17,895 bases of DNA from positions 1-17,895 of the forward strand of contig JBKPPO010000246.1 in the NCBI GenBank assembly GCA_046733635.1. The letters run 5' to 3'. The notes below the pieces were generated by a model, which saw nothing but the letters and a program-made list of their open reading frames with translations, had not been told where the DNA came from and made no database searches. Source of the stretch: CADEED01 sp046733635 (GTDB taxonomy: Bacteria > Pseudomonadota > Gammaproteobacteria > Steroidobacterales > Steroidobacteraceae). Of this stretch, positions 7,512 to 14,544 are shown piece by piece (positions within the stretch are counted from its first letter, which is position 1; each line of letters opens with the position of its first letter). The position numbers were made by a program, and so were the translations under genes.

Positions 7512-8536
7512 GCGAGCCGCTCGCACGGCGCAGGCTCGGCCGCACCACGCTCGAAGTCTGCACGCTGGGATTCGGTGGCGCGGGCATCGGAAACCTCTAC
7601 CGGCCGCTCAGCGATGACGACGCGGTCGGTGCGGTGCAGGCCTCGTTCGCCGCCGGCGTGCGTTACTTCGATACAGCGCCGTTCTACGGTTTCGGACTCA
7701 GCGAACAACGGCTGGGCGGCGCGCTCGGCGGTGAAGCCGCGCCGGTCGTGATCTCCACCAAAGTCGGCCGCAGGCTGGTTCCCACCGGCCCGCAGGACGT
7801 GAATGTGGGGCGCGAAGGATATTTCTCGCCGCGGCCGTTCGCGCCGGTGTTCGATTACGGCTATGAAGCCGTGATGCGCTCGCATGAAGAGAGTCTCGAA
7901 AGGCTGCGCGTGCCGCGCGTCGACATCCTGCTTTGCCATGACATCGGCAGGCTCACGCATGGCGCGTTGCATGAAGAGCGCGTACGCGAGTTCCTCGAGG
8001 GCGGATATCGGGCGATGCACGAACTCCGCGAGAGCGGCACGGTGCGCGCCATCGGGCTCGGCGTCAACGAGACCGCGGTGTGCATGGAATTGCTGCACCG
8101 ATGTGAATTCGATTGCGTCCTGCTGGCGGGACGCTACACCTTGCTGGAGCAGAAGCCGCTCGATGACCTGCTGCCGTTCTGCGAGGCCCGCGGCATCTCC
8201 GTCCTGAGCGGAGGCCCGTTCAATTCGGGCATCCTCGCCGCGGGCTCGCGCGCCGCGGCGTCGTCACACTACGATTACGCCTCACCGCCGGCCGCCGTCA
8301 TTGCGAAGGTGCGTGCGCTGGAAGACATCTGCGAGGAATTCGGTGTGCCCCTGCGAGCCGCGGCGCTGCAGTTTCCGTTGGGTCATCCGGCCGTGGCCAG
8401 TGTCGTCGCGGGCTGCGCCACGGCAGCGGAATCCCGGAACGCCGCAGCCATGTTCACGACAAAGATTCCGTTTCCGTTCTGGACAGCGCTGCGCGATCGC
8501 GGTCTCATCGACCCGCGTTCACCCTTGCCGGTCTGA
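7508..8536 (+). CDS. Aldo-keto reductase, L-fucose / D-threo-aldose 1-dehydrogenase type
   Basis: 342 residues if translation starts at the GTG (7508) that overlaps the FucP stop as GTGA. The frame extends upstream to 7454, but that part lies inside FucP. It is predicted to oxidise the anomeric carbon of L-fucose (or L-galactose, D-arabinose) to the lactone with NAD(P)+ in the cytoplasm. The AKR catalytic tetrad is complete: Asp55 and Tyr60 in FDTAPFYG, Lys85 in ISTKVG, His144 in LLCHDIG. The segment TGPQDVNVGREGYF and the long overall length match the D-threo-aldose dehydrogenase branch rather than short AKRs. Its place between a FucP permease and a sugar lactonase supports a sugar 1-dehydrogenase role. 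Substrate specificity is inferred. Confidence 0.9.
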   Translation: MSEPLARRRLGRTTLEVCTLGFGGAGIGNLYRPLSDDDAVGAVQASFAAGVRYFDTAPFYGFGLSEQRLGGALGGEAAPVVISTKVGRRLVPTGPQDVNVGREGYFSPRPFAPVFDYGYEAVMRSHEESLERLRVPRVDILLCHDIGRLTHGALHEERVREFLEGGYRAMHELRESGTVRAIGLGVNETAVCMELLHRCEFDCVLLAGRYTLLEQKPLDDLLPFCEARGISVLSGGPFNSGILAAGSRAAASSHYDYASPPAAVIAKVRALEDICEEFGVPLRAAALQFPLGHPAVASVVAGCATAAESRNAAAMFTTKIPFPFWTALRDRGLIDPRSPLPV

Positions 8537-8537
8537 C

Positions 8538-9362
8538 ATGAACCGAATCGATGCCCACCAGCACTTCTGGCGCCGCGACCGTGGCGATTACACCTGGCTC
8601 ACGCCCGACCTCGCGCCCATCTATCGCGACTTCCTGCCCGCGGACCTGGCGCCGCAGCTCGCGCGTGCGCGCGTACAGAAGACGGTGCTCGTGCAAGCCG
8701 CCGCGACGGTCGCGGAGACCCATTTCATGCTGGAGCTCGCGCGCAATCACGAGTTCATCGCGGGCGTCGTTGGCTGGGCGGACCTGGAAAGGCCCAACGC
8801 GCCCGAGGTGATCGCCGAACTCGCGCGAGAAACGCATCTCGTGGGACTGCGGCCCATGATCCAGGACATCCCGGACGTGAACTGGATGCTGCGGGAATTC
8901 CTCGCGCCTGCGTTCAAATCCATGGTGCAGCATGGACTGGTGTTCGACGCGCTCGTGAAGCCGCCGCACCTGCCGGCGTTGCTGGTGCTGGCGCGGCGGT
9001 ATCCCGATCTCACCATCGTGCTGGATCACGGCGCGAAGCCGCCGATCATCACGGACAATCTGGCCGCGTGGAAACGCGGCATCACCGCGCTCGCCCGTAA
9101 TACGAAGATGGTGTGCAAGCTCTCGGGGCTGGTCACCGAAGCCGGCAGCGTGCACCCCGAGTCGCTGCGCGAAGCCGTGCGGCATCTGCTCGCGGAGTTC
9201 GGTCCGTCGCGCCTCATGTGGGGCAGCGACTGGCCGGTGTGCGAACTGGTGTGCTCCTACGACGACTGGGTGGGGGCCACGGACCAACTACTGGAAGAAC
9301 TCGGCGACGCCGAGCGCGAACAGATCTTTTCGGGAACGGCAAAGACGACCTATGGAATCTAA
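8538..9362 (+). CDS. Amidohydrolase-family sugar lactonase (L-fuconolactonase / L-rhamnonolactonase type)
   Basis: 274 residues, starting 1 nt after the AKR stop. It is predicted to open the sugar-acid lactone made by the preceding dehydrogenase. It belongs to the Amidohydrolase_2 (COG3618) TIM-barrel group. The N-terminal metal motif is DAHQHFW (His7, His9), followed by a mid-barrel LDHGAKPP (His164), KLSGLVTEA, and the catalytic/metal Asp231 in MWGSDWP. The ATG at 8538 puts DAHQHF at residues 5-10, as expected; the longer frame reaching back to 8301 lies inside the AKR gene. No Shine-Dalgarno is evident, so translational coupling is likely. The last 11 nt overlap the SDR gene. Lactonase function rests on family and context; the exact lactone is not determined. 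Confidence 0.9.
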   Translation: MNRIDAHQHFWRRDRGDYTWLTPDLAPIYRDFLPADLAPQLARARVQKTVLVQAAATVAETHFMLELARNHEFIAGVVGWADLERPNAPEVIAELARETHLVGLRPMIQDIPDVNWMLREFLAPAFKSMVQHGLVFDALVKPPHLPALLVLARRYPDLTIVLDHGAKPPIITDNLAAWKRGITALARNTKMVCKLSGLVTEAGSVHPESLREAVRHLLAEFGPSRLMWGSDWPVCELVCSYDDWVGATDQLLEELGDAEREQIFSGTAKTTYGI

Positions 9363-10086
9363 GCGACTGGCGGGCAAGACCGCCGTGGTGACCGCAGCGG
9401 CCTCGGGCATCGGACGCGCGAGCGCGGAGAGTTTCGCGCGCGCCGGCGCTCGGGTACTCGCGGTGGACATCGATGCGGCGGCGGTGAAGGACGTGGCGGG
9501 ATGTGAAGGGCACGTGCTCGATCTGCGCGATGCGGGCGCGATTGCCGCGTTTGCGCAGCAGGCCGGGAAGATAGACGTGTTGTTCAATTGCGCGGGCATG
9601 GTGCCCAAGGGCACGGTGCTCGACGTGGAACTCGCGGCCTGGCACGCGGCGTTCGAACTCAACGTGCATTCCATGTTCCACATGGTTCGCGCGTTCCTGC
9701 CGGGCATGTTGTCGGCGCGGGCCGGGTCGATCATCAACATGTCGTCGGTGGCGAGTTCGATCACGGGCGTGGCCGATCGATGCGCGTATGGCACTACCAA
9801 GGCGGCCGTGATCGGGTTGACCAAGTCCATCGCGGCGGATTTCGTTGCGCAAGGAATCCGCTGCAACGCCATCTGCCCGGGCACAGTGGACACGCCGTCG
9901 TTGCAGTCGCGGCTGCATGCGTACGGCGATTACGAAAAGACGCGGCGGGAGTTCGAGGCGCGGCAACCGATGGGGCGGCTCGGCAAGCCGGAGGAGATCG
10001 CGGCGCTGGCGCTGCATCTGGCGAGCGATGAGAGCGGGTTCACCACAGGCCAGATCCACGTGATCGATGGCGGATGGATGATCTGA
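9352..10086 (+). CDS. SDR oxidoreductase, 2-keto-3-deoxy-L-fuconate dehydrogenase type
   Basis: 244-residue classical short-chain dehydrogenase. The cofactor motif is TAAASGIG (residues 14-21), a variant of TGxxxGIG shared with the DHRS6/BDH2-like group that includes Xanthomonas 2-keto-3-deoxy-L-fuconate dehydrogenase. Asp39 at the end of the second strand suggests NAD+ preference. NCAG (79-82), Asn104, Ser132, Tyr146 and Lys150 supply the catalytic set. The segment INMSSVASS...DRCAYGTTKAAVIGLTKSIAADF and CPGTVDTPSL are very like that group. It should oxidise the C4 hydroxyl of the 2-keto-3-deoxy acid formed by a dehydratase, a gene not present here. It overlaps the lactonase by 11 nt, the tightest coupling in the operon. 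Confidence 0.9.
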   Translation: MESKRLAGKTAVVTAAASGIGRASAESFARAGARVLAVDIDAAAVKDVAGCEGHVLDLRDAGAIAAFAQQAGKIDVLFNCAGMVPKGTVLDVELAAWHAAFELNVHSMFHMVRAFLPGMLSARAGSIINMSSVASSITGVADRCAYGTTKAAVIGLTKSIAADFVAQGIRCNAICPGTVDTPSLQSRLHAYGDYEKTRREFEARQPMGRLGKPEEIAALALHLASDESGFTTGQIHVIDGGWMI

Positions 10087-10095
10087 ATCGCTCTG

Positions 10096-10117
10096 CCCCT
10101 TTGCTAGCGAATAGGGG
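10096..10117. repeat. Imperfect palindrome after the SDR gene
   Basis: CCCC (10096-10099) and GGGG (10114-10117) flank TTTGCTAGCGAA (10100-10111), itself nearly self-complementary, with a 2-nt bulge. It begins 9 nt after the SDR stop. There is no T-run after it, so it could be a hairpin slowing readthrough into GH105 or an operator for an internal promoter. Confidence 0.4.
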
Positions 10118-10129
10118 CTGATGCCGCAC

Positions 10130-10141
10130 CCGGCATGCCGG
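10130..10141. repeat. 12-bp perfect palindrome CCGGCATGCCGG
   Basis: A perfect 12-bp palindrome in the 173-bp gap between the SDR and GH105 genes, 12 nt after the preceding palindrome. It may be a regulator site or chance in GC-rich DNA. I see no convincing -35/-10 pair in the rest of 10087-10259 and no gene. Confidence 0.3.
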
Positions 10142-10248
10142 CGAAGTGCCCGCACCCACGGCTGTCGCTGCTGCTCTTCCCGCAGGACTCCTCGCATTGA
10201 CGTGCAAGGTAATTGCGGGCTCCATTCGCATCTCCGCATCATCTGAAA

Positions 10249-10254
10249 CGAGGG
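10249..10254 (+). promoter_or_regulatory. Shine-Dalgarno site that decides the GH105 start
   Basis: CGAGGG ends 2 nt before the ATG at 10257 and 5 nt before the ATG at 10260. The second spacing is normal, so 10260 is the likelier start. Confidence 0.55.
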
Positions 10255-10259
10255 TCATG

Positions 10260-11420
10260 ATGAATTCGTCCCGGCATCGCGCCACGCTGCTCACCGCGGC
10301 GATGGGCGCCCTGATCTGCGTCTCGCTGATCTCCGCGCGTTCGGTGGCGGCGCCGCCGTCACAGGAAGTGCTCACACTCGCCGCCAAGGTGGCGGATTGG
10401 CAACTGGCGCGGCTCGACGGCAAACACATCACCTCCCACATGAAAGAGGAATCGCGCGATTCGCGTAGCTGGCAGCAGGGTGCGTTCTGGGTCGGCCTGC
10501 AGCACTTTGCGGATGCGAGCAACGAGCCGCGATTCCGCGATGCCATCGTCAGGATGGGTCGCGCCAATGCATGGAGGCCCGGCGACCGCGTCTATCACGC
10601 CGACGACCACGTGATCGCGCAGCCCTATCTCTGGGCCGCGTCGAAAAAACTCGCGAGCGCCGAGGCCGTGGCGCCGACCCGCAAGGCCTTCGATGCAATC
10701 CTGGCCAAACCGGCGGTGGCTCATCTGAGCTTTTACTTCGACAAGAACTACGACGAAGCTCGCTGCCTGGACCGCTGGTGCTGGTGCGACGCCATCTTCA
10801 TGTCACCGCCGGCATGGCTGGAACTCGCCAACCTCACGGGCGAGCGGAAATACCGCGATTTCGCGATGGCGGAGTTCTGGGCTGCCACCGATTTTCTCTA
10901 CGACCCCGCCGAGCGGCTGTACTTCCGTGACAGCCGCTTCTTCGAACGCCGCGACGATCAGGGACGCAAGCTGTTCTGGAGCCGCGGCAACGGCTGGGTG
11001 TTCGCCGGCATCGCCAACATGCTCGACCTGCTGCCCAAGGGCCACGCGGATCGCGCGCGCCTCGAGCAGTTGTTCCAGCAGATGGCCGGCCGGCTCAAGA
11101 GCCTGCAGAAGCCCGATGGTTACTGGGCGCCCTCCTTGTTAGGACCCGAAGGTTCGCCGCCCGAGACGAGCGGCACGGGCTTCTTCGTATACGGACTCGC
11201 TTGGGGAGTGAACCGCGGCCTGCTGGAGGCAAAGGATTACGGAGATTCGATCGACCGCGGCTGGGCTGCGCTGACGCGTGCGATCGCGAGCGATGGCCGG
11301 CTCGGCTACGTCCAGCAGGTCAGCGACCGGCCCGAAAACGTGGCCGAGTCGGATACGCAGTTCTACGGCGTTGGCGCGCTGCTGCTGGCCGCCAGCGAGG
11401 TCAGCAAACTCGAGGAGTGA
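10260..11420 (+). CDS. GH105 unsaturated rhamnogalacturonyl/galacturonyl hydrolase, exported
   Basis: 386 residues from the ATG at 10260. An adjacent ATG at 10257 is possible; the open frame back to 10146 has no signal and is discounted. It begins with a Sec signal (MNSSRHRATLLTAAMGAL, cleavage probably after SVAA near residue 31), so it acts in the periplasm or outside. The six-hairpin (alpha/alpha)6 barrel carries the family motifs: QQGAFWVGL, YHADDHVIAQ, DRWCWCDAIFMSPP with the catalytic Asp at about 177, and WSRGNGWVFAG. GH105 enzymes hydrate and release the 4,5-unsaturated uronic acid left by rhamnogalacturonan or pectate lyases, which fits the pectin methylesterase in this locus. No lyase is in the window. 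It is separated from the SDR gene by 173 bp with palindromes, so it may have its own promoter. Confidence 0.92.
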   Translation: MNSSRHRATLLTAAMGALICVSLISARSVAAPPSQEVLTLAAKVADWQLARLDGKHITSHMKEESRDSRSWQQGAFWVGLQHFADASNEPRFRDAIVRMGRANAWRPGDRVYHADDHVIAQPYLWAASKKLASAEAVAPTRKAFDAILAKPAVAHLSFYFDKNYDEARCLDRWCWCDAIFMSPPAWLELANLTGERKYRDFAMAEFWAATDFLYDPAERLYFRDSRFFERRDDQGRKLFWSRGNGWVFAGIANMLDLLPKGHADRARLEQLFQQMAGRLKSLQKPDGYWAPSLLGPEGSPPETSGTGFFVYGLAWGVNRGLLEAKDYGDSIDRGWAALTRAIASDGRLGYVQQVSDRPENVAESDTQFYGVGALLLAASEVSKLEE

Positions 11421-11427
11421 CGGTCAG

Positions 11428-12075
11428 ATGGGCAAGGTGCGCGTTCTCGCTTACTCGATTTCACTGGATGGATATGCCGCGGGCTCGGACCAGAGCCTCG
11501 AGAATCCGCTCGGCGTGCATGGAGTGGACAACATGGAATGGATGTTCCCCACCCACGCCTGGAGCTCCATGCATGGCAGTGATGGCGGCGAGAAAGGCGT
11601 GGACAACGGCTTCGCCGCGGAGAGTTTCAGGAACGTGGGCTCGTGGATCCTGGGCCGCAACATGTTCGGTCCCGTGCGCGGACCCTGGCCGAATCTCGAG
11701 TGGAAAGGCTGGTGGGGCGAAGAACCGCCCTACCACTGCCCCGTGTTCGTGCTCACGCACCATGCGCGGCCGCCGCAGGAGATGAAGGGCGGAACGGTGT
11801 TCCACTTCATCACGGGCGGGATCCACGAGGCACTGGAAGGCGCGCAGAAGGCGGCGGCCGGGAAGGACATCCGCATCGGCGGCGGGGCCTCGACGATCCG
11901 GCAGTATCTCAGGGAACGCCTCATCGACGATCTGCACCTGGCCCTGCGGCCGGTGTTGTTAGGCAAGGGCGAAAGCCTGTTCGGCGGACTCGACGCGCGC
12001 GCGCTGGGTTACCGCGTGACGAAAACGGTGCCGGGCGAACGCGCGACCCACCTGCTGCTGGAGAAGAGCGCCTAG
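11428..12075 (+). CDS. RibD C-terminal / dihydrofolate-reductase-like protein
   Basis: 215 residues from the ATG at 11428, with GAGGAG at 11412-11417 overlapping the end of GH105. A longer frame back to 11278 lies inside GH105. The fold is the DHFR-like NADPH-binding domain of pfam RibD_C: N-terminal VRVLAYSISLDGYAAG, central GSWILGRNMFGP, then VFVLTHHARPP, and IRIGGGASTIRQYL as the dinucleotide-binding Gly-rich turn, ending with a DDLHLALRPVLLGKGESLF segment. These stand-alone proteins are widespread, seldom characterised, and not true folate or riboflavin enzymes. Its place at the end of a sugar operon, 7 nt after GH105, suggests an NADPH-dependent reductase role, but the substrate is unknown. 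Its stop codon overlaps the stop of the convergent GMC gene. Confidence 0.85.
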   Translation: MGKVRVLAYSISLDGYAAGSDQSLENPLGVHGVDNMEWMFPTHAWSSMHGSDGGEKGVDNGFAAESFRNVGSWILGRNMFGPVRGPWPNLEWKGWWGEEPPYHCPVFVLTHHARPPQEMKGGTVFHFITGGIHEALEGAQKAAAGKDIRIGGGASTIRQYLRERLIDDLHLALRPVLLGKGESLFGGLDARALGYRVTKTVPGERATHLLLEKSA

Positions 12076-13751
12076 ATCTCGCCCTTCTTGAGCGCTTCGA
12101 CGGCGAAGCTGGCGGCGCGCGCGGTCAGGGCCATGTAGGTGAGCGAAGGGTTCTGCGTGGGTGATGACACCATGCAGCTTCCATCGGTGACGAACAGGTT
12201 TGGCACGCCGTGTACCTGGTTGCGCGCGTTGAGTACGGACGTCTTCGGATCACGACCCATGCGCGCCGTGCCCATCTCGTGGATCACGCTGCCCGGCGTC
12301 ACGGGGTTGTTGAAGCCCTTCACGTCCTGGAGCTTCGCAGCCGTCATCATCTCCACCGCATCGTCTTTCATCTGCTCGGCCATCGCGCGCTCGTTGTCGC
12401 GATAAGTCATCGAGACGTGGATCTTCGGCATGCCGAACGCATCCTTGTCGTCCGGCGAGATCCACATGCGGTTGTCGTGGTACGGCAATGTTTCGCCGTA
12501 GCCTTCCATGAACAGTCCCCACTCGCCCGGCCGCGAGATCTCGTTCTTGAACGCAGCGCCGAAATCCGCGCTGCCCACACCGCGGCTCCAGCTTCCACGC
12601 CAGGTGTAGACCTCGTATCCATAACCGCGCTTGAACTTCTCCTCCTTGCGCGTGACGTTGCGGAACCGCGGAATGTACATGCTCGTGGAACGGCGGCCAC
12701 GATAGTAACGGTCCAGCAGGCCCGAGAAGCTCGCGGTGGCGCCACCGCCATTGTGGTGGTCCATGAGGTTGTGGCCGAGCTCGCCACTGTCGTTTCCGAG
12801 GCCTTTCGGGAAACGCGCGGACGTGGAGTTCAGCAGCAACGCGGTGGAGTTCAGCGCGGAGGCGCACAGGAATACCAGCTTCGCGGAGTACTCGGTGGTC
12901 TTGCGCGTGGCGGCGTCGATGACCTGCACACCCGTCACGCGCTGCTTCGTGTCGTCATAGATCAGCGAATGCGCGATGGAATCCGGGCGCAACGTGAGGT
13001 TTCCGGTGGCGGCTGCCGCGGGGAGCGTGACGCCATTGGAAGAGAAATACGCGCTGTAAGGACAACCGCGCGCGCACTGGTTGCGGCCCTGGCAAGGTCC
13101 GCGACCGTTGTGTTCGCGCGAGAGCACGGCGGTGGCGCTGCAGATGAGTTTGCGCTCACCTTTGAACGCCGCGTCCATGTTCGCGCGGATGTGTTTCTCG
13201 AGCGCATTCATCTCGAATGGCGGCTGCAGCACCTGCGCGGGAAGTTGCGGCAGCCCGGAGTTCTCGCCGCTCGCGCCCATGAACTTCTCCACGTGTTCAT
13301 ACCAGGGCGCGATGTCCGCGTAGCGGATCGGCCAGTCGATGCCAACGCCCTCCTTCAGATTCGCCTCGAAGTCCAGGTCGCTGAAGCGGAACACGTGGCG
13401 CGCCCACATGAGAGAGCGCCCGCCGGTTTGATAGCCGCGGAACCAGTTGAAAGGCTGCGCCTGCACATAGGGTTGCTGCAGGTCGTTCACGAAATGTTGT
13501 TTGGTGGCCTGGTCGTAGAGATACAGCGTGGACTGCACTGGCTGCGCCTTGCGGTCTTCCTGCGTGGCGCGATTGTGATGCGGCAACTGCCACGGATCCT
13601 GGAGCGCGGTGGTGTAGTCCTGCACGTGACGGATGTCGCGGCCACGCTCGAGGACCAGGGTTTTCAGTCCCTTTTCACAGAGTTCCTTGGCCGCCCAACC
13701 ACCGGACATGCCGGAGCCAACCACGATGGCGTCGTAGGTTTGAGTGTGCAT
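12072..13751 (-). CDS. GMC-family FAD dehydrogenase, gluconate/glucose dehydrogenase large-subunit type
   Basis: 559 residues. The N-terminal FAD motif is VVGSGMSGG (residues 10-18) followed by LVLERG. TGGRSLMWARH is the typical GMC second flavin contact. The C-terminal GMC domain has IHEMGTARMG (His about 491) and SSPTQNPSLTYMAL (Asn about 534), likely forming the active-site pair. CQGRNQCARGC puts cysteines at 220, 226 and 230 (C-x5-C-x3-C). As I recall, this spacing binds the 3Fe-4S cluster in FAD glucose dehydrogenase of Burkholderia cepacia. The protein has no signal peptide. Its ATG overlaps the stop of the Tat-signal small-subunit gene by one base, so piggy-back export is likely. It should oxidise a sugar, sugar acid or polyol in the periplasm; the usual multihaem cytochrome subunit is not present. 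The frame extends upstream to 14285, but that part is out of phase with the real small-subunit gene. Confidence 0.92.
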   Translation of the reverse strand: MHTQTYDAIVVGSGMSGGWAAKELCEKGLKTLVLERGRDIRHVQDYTTALQDPWQLPHHNRATQEDRKAQPVQSTLYLYDQATKQHFVNDLQQPYVQAQPFNWFRGYQTGGRSLMWARHVFRFSDLDFEANLKEGVGIDWPIRYADIAPWYEHVEKFMGASGENSGLPQLPAQVLQPPFEMNALEKHIRANMDAAFKGERKLICSATAVLSREHNGRGPCQGRNQCARGCPYSAYFSSNGVTLPAAAATGNLTLRPDSIAHSLIYDDTKQRVTGVQVIDAATRKTTEYSAKLVFLCASALNSTALLLNSTSARFPKGLGNDSGELGHNLMDHHNGGGATASFSGLLDRYYRGRRSTSMYIPRFRNVTRKEEKFKRGYGYEVYTWRGSWSRGVGSADFGAAFKNEISRPGEWGLFMEGYGETLPYHDNRMWISPDDKDAFGMPKIHVSMTYRDNERAMAEQMKDDAVEMMTAAKLQDVKGFNNPVTPGSVIHEMGTARMGRDPKTSVLNARNQVHGVPNLFVTDGSCMVSSPTQNPSLTYMALTARAASFAVEALKKGEI

Positions 13752-14272
13752 CACAGGGCCCACGCCTTCTGGCCCGGCGCGAGCGGAACGTCGCCCCAGT
13801 AGCCCCCGGGAATCTTGTCGTAGGCCAGCGCTTTCGTGGCGCCGGTCTCGCTCAGGAAATAGCCGGTGAGCGTGTAATCCTTGAGGATCTTGAAGAAGGA
13901 CAGATCGTATTCGAGCGCCATGTCCGCCGCAGCGACGCCCTTGAGCCAGGCCACCTGCTGCGCGGCTGACTTGGCCGCGAACTTCGAATTCACGAGCTCC
14001 GCGAGACCTGCGCGAAACGTGCGGCGCGCCGCCGGTGTGGCGCAGGCGGGAATCGCCAGATCGATGAAGTAGTGAGTTCCGGCGGCGGAAGCGGAAGGCG
14101 AGTCCGTCTCGGGCAGGATCACATCCACCACGGCGCGCAGCGCTTGCATCTCGAGTGCGGTGAAGGTGCTCGCCTTGCGAGGCTCGGCAGAGAACGCCTG
14201 CAGCACCGGACCCAGCGCCGCGGAACCGAGCAGCACGGATGAACCGCGCAGGAATGAACGTCGATCCGTCAT
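13751..14272 (-). CDS. Gluconate 2-dehydrogenase subunit 3-like protein with Tat signal
   Basis: 173 residues. It opens MTDRRSFLRGSSVLLGSAALG, a clear twin-arginine signal (RRSFLRG) with a hydrophobic core and cleavage probably after FSA near residue 29. The mature part, starting TFTALEMQALRAVVDVILPETDSPSA, is the family hallmark, and the C-terminal GYFLSETGATKALAYDKIPGGYWGD is also typical. Such small subunits escort the folded FAD subunit through the Tat system and stay bound to it. GAGGGGGG ends just before the ATG. It overlaps the GMC start by one base (TGATG), strong evidence that the two are made as a pair. A small membrane protein gene ends 35 nt upstream. Confidence 0.92.
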   Translation of the reverse strand: MTDRRSFLRGSSVLLGSAALGPVLQAFSAEPRKASTFTALEMQALRAVVDVILPETDSPSASAAGTHYFIDLAIPACATPAARRTFRAGLAELVNSKFAAKSAAQQVAWLKGVAAADMALEYDLSFFKILKDYTLTGYFLSETGATKALAYDKIPGGYWGDVPLAPGQKAWAL

Positions 14273-14307
14273 GATCCCCCCTCAAAGACCAATTCGTGGG
14301 GAGGATA

Positions 14308-14544
14308 TTAGTCGTTCTTGGCGGCGCCCCGCACGTTCAGAATGAACAAACCCACTTGCAGCGTGATCAGCGCCCATGCCTGGGTATGCCAACCCCAGGC
14401 TATCCACAACACGTTGCTCCCTACGAATACCCAGAAGCCTGCCGCGCGCCGCTTGGGCGACTGCGAAGCGACCAGCCACGCGGCGACGAGTGTCACCGCC
14501 ATGGCTGGCCACTGGATCGCGTCCAGCAAGGCGTCGGCGTTCAT
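14308..14544 (-). CDS. Small three-helix membrane protein, PQ-loop/SemiSWEET-like
   Basis: 78 residues with three predicted membrane helices: about 12-28 (WPAMAVTLVAAWLVA), 35-53 (AGFWVFVGSNVLWIAWGW) and 56-72 (AWALITLQVGLFILNVRG). The polar link SQSPKRR sits after the first helix. The GFWVF-SNVLWIAWG and ALITLQ-FILNVRG pattern resembles half-size PQ-loop proteins, the group that includes SemiSWEET sugar facilitators, but the PQ dipeptide itself is not visible, so function is open. Its ATG overlaps the stop of the VOC gene (ATGA) and it precedes the dehydrogenase pair by 35 nt, so it is probably in the same transcript. It could be a sugar or product facilitator or simply a membrane protein of unknown role. 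Confidence 0.75.
   Translation of the reverse strand: MNADALLDAIQWPAMAVTLVAAWLVASQSPKRRAAGFWVFVGSNVLWIAWGWHTQAWALITLQVGLFILNVRGAAKND

Noticed and set aside
12210..13802. A 530-codon open frame on the + strand, antisense to the GMC gene
   Set aside because: Its product is Arg/Val/His-rich without recognisable domains, and the opposite strand has a full, motif-bearing GMC protein. GC-rich codon usage readily leaves the antisense frame open.
13752..14285. Upstream extension of the GMC frame to 14285, suggesting a larger 737-residue protein
   Set aside because: The extension lies in the small-subunit gene in the wrong phase and is low-complexity. The ATG at 13751 gives the FAD motif at the expected place.
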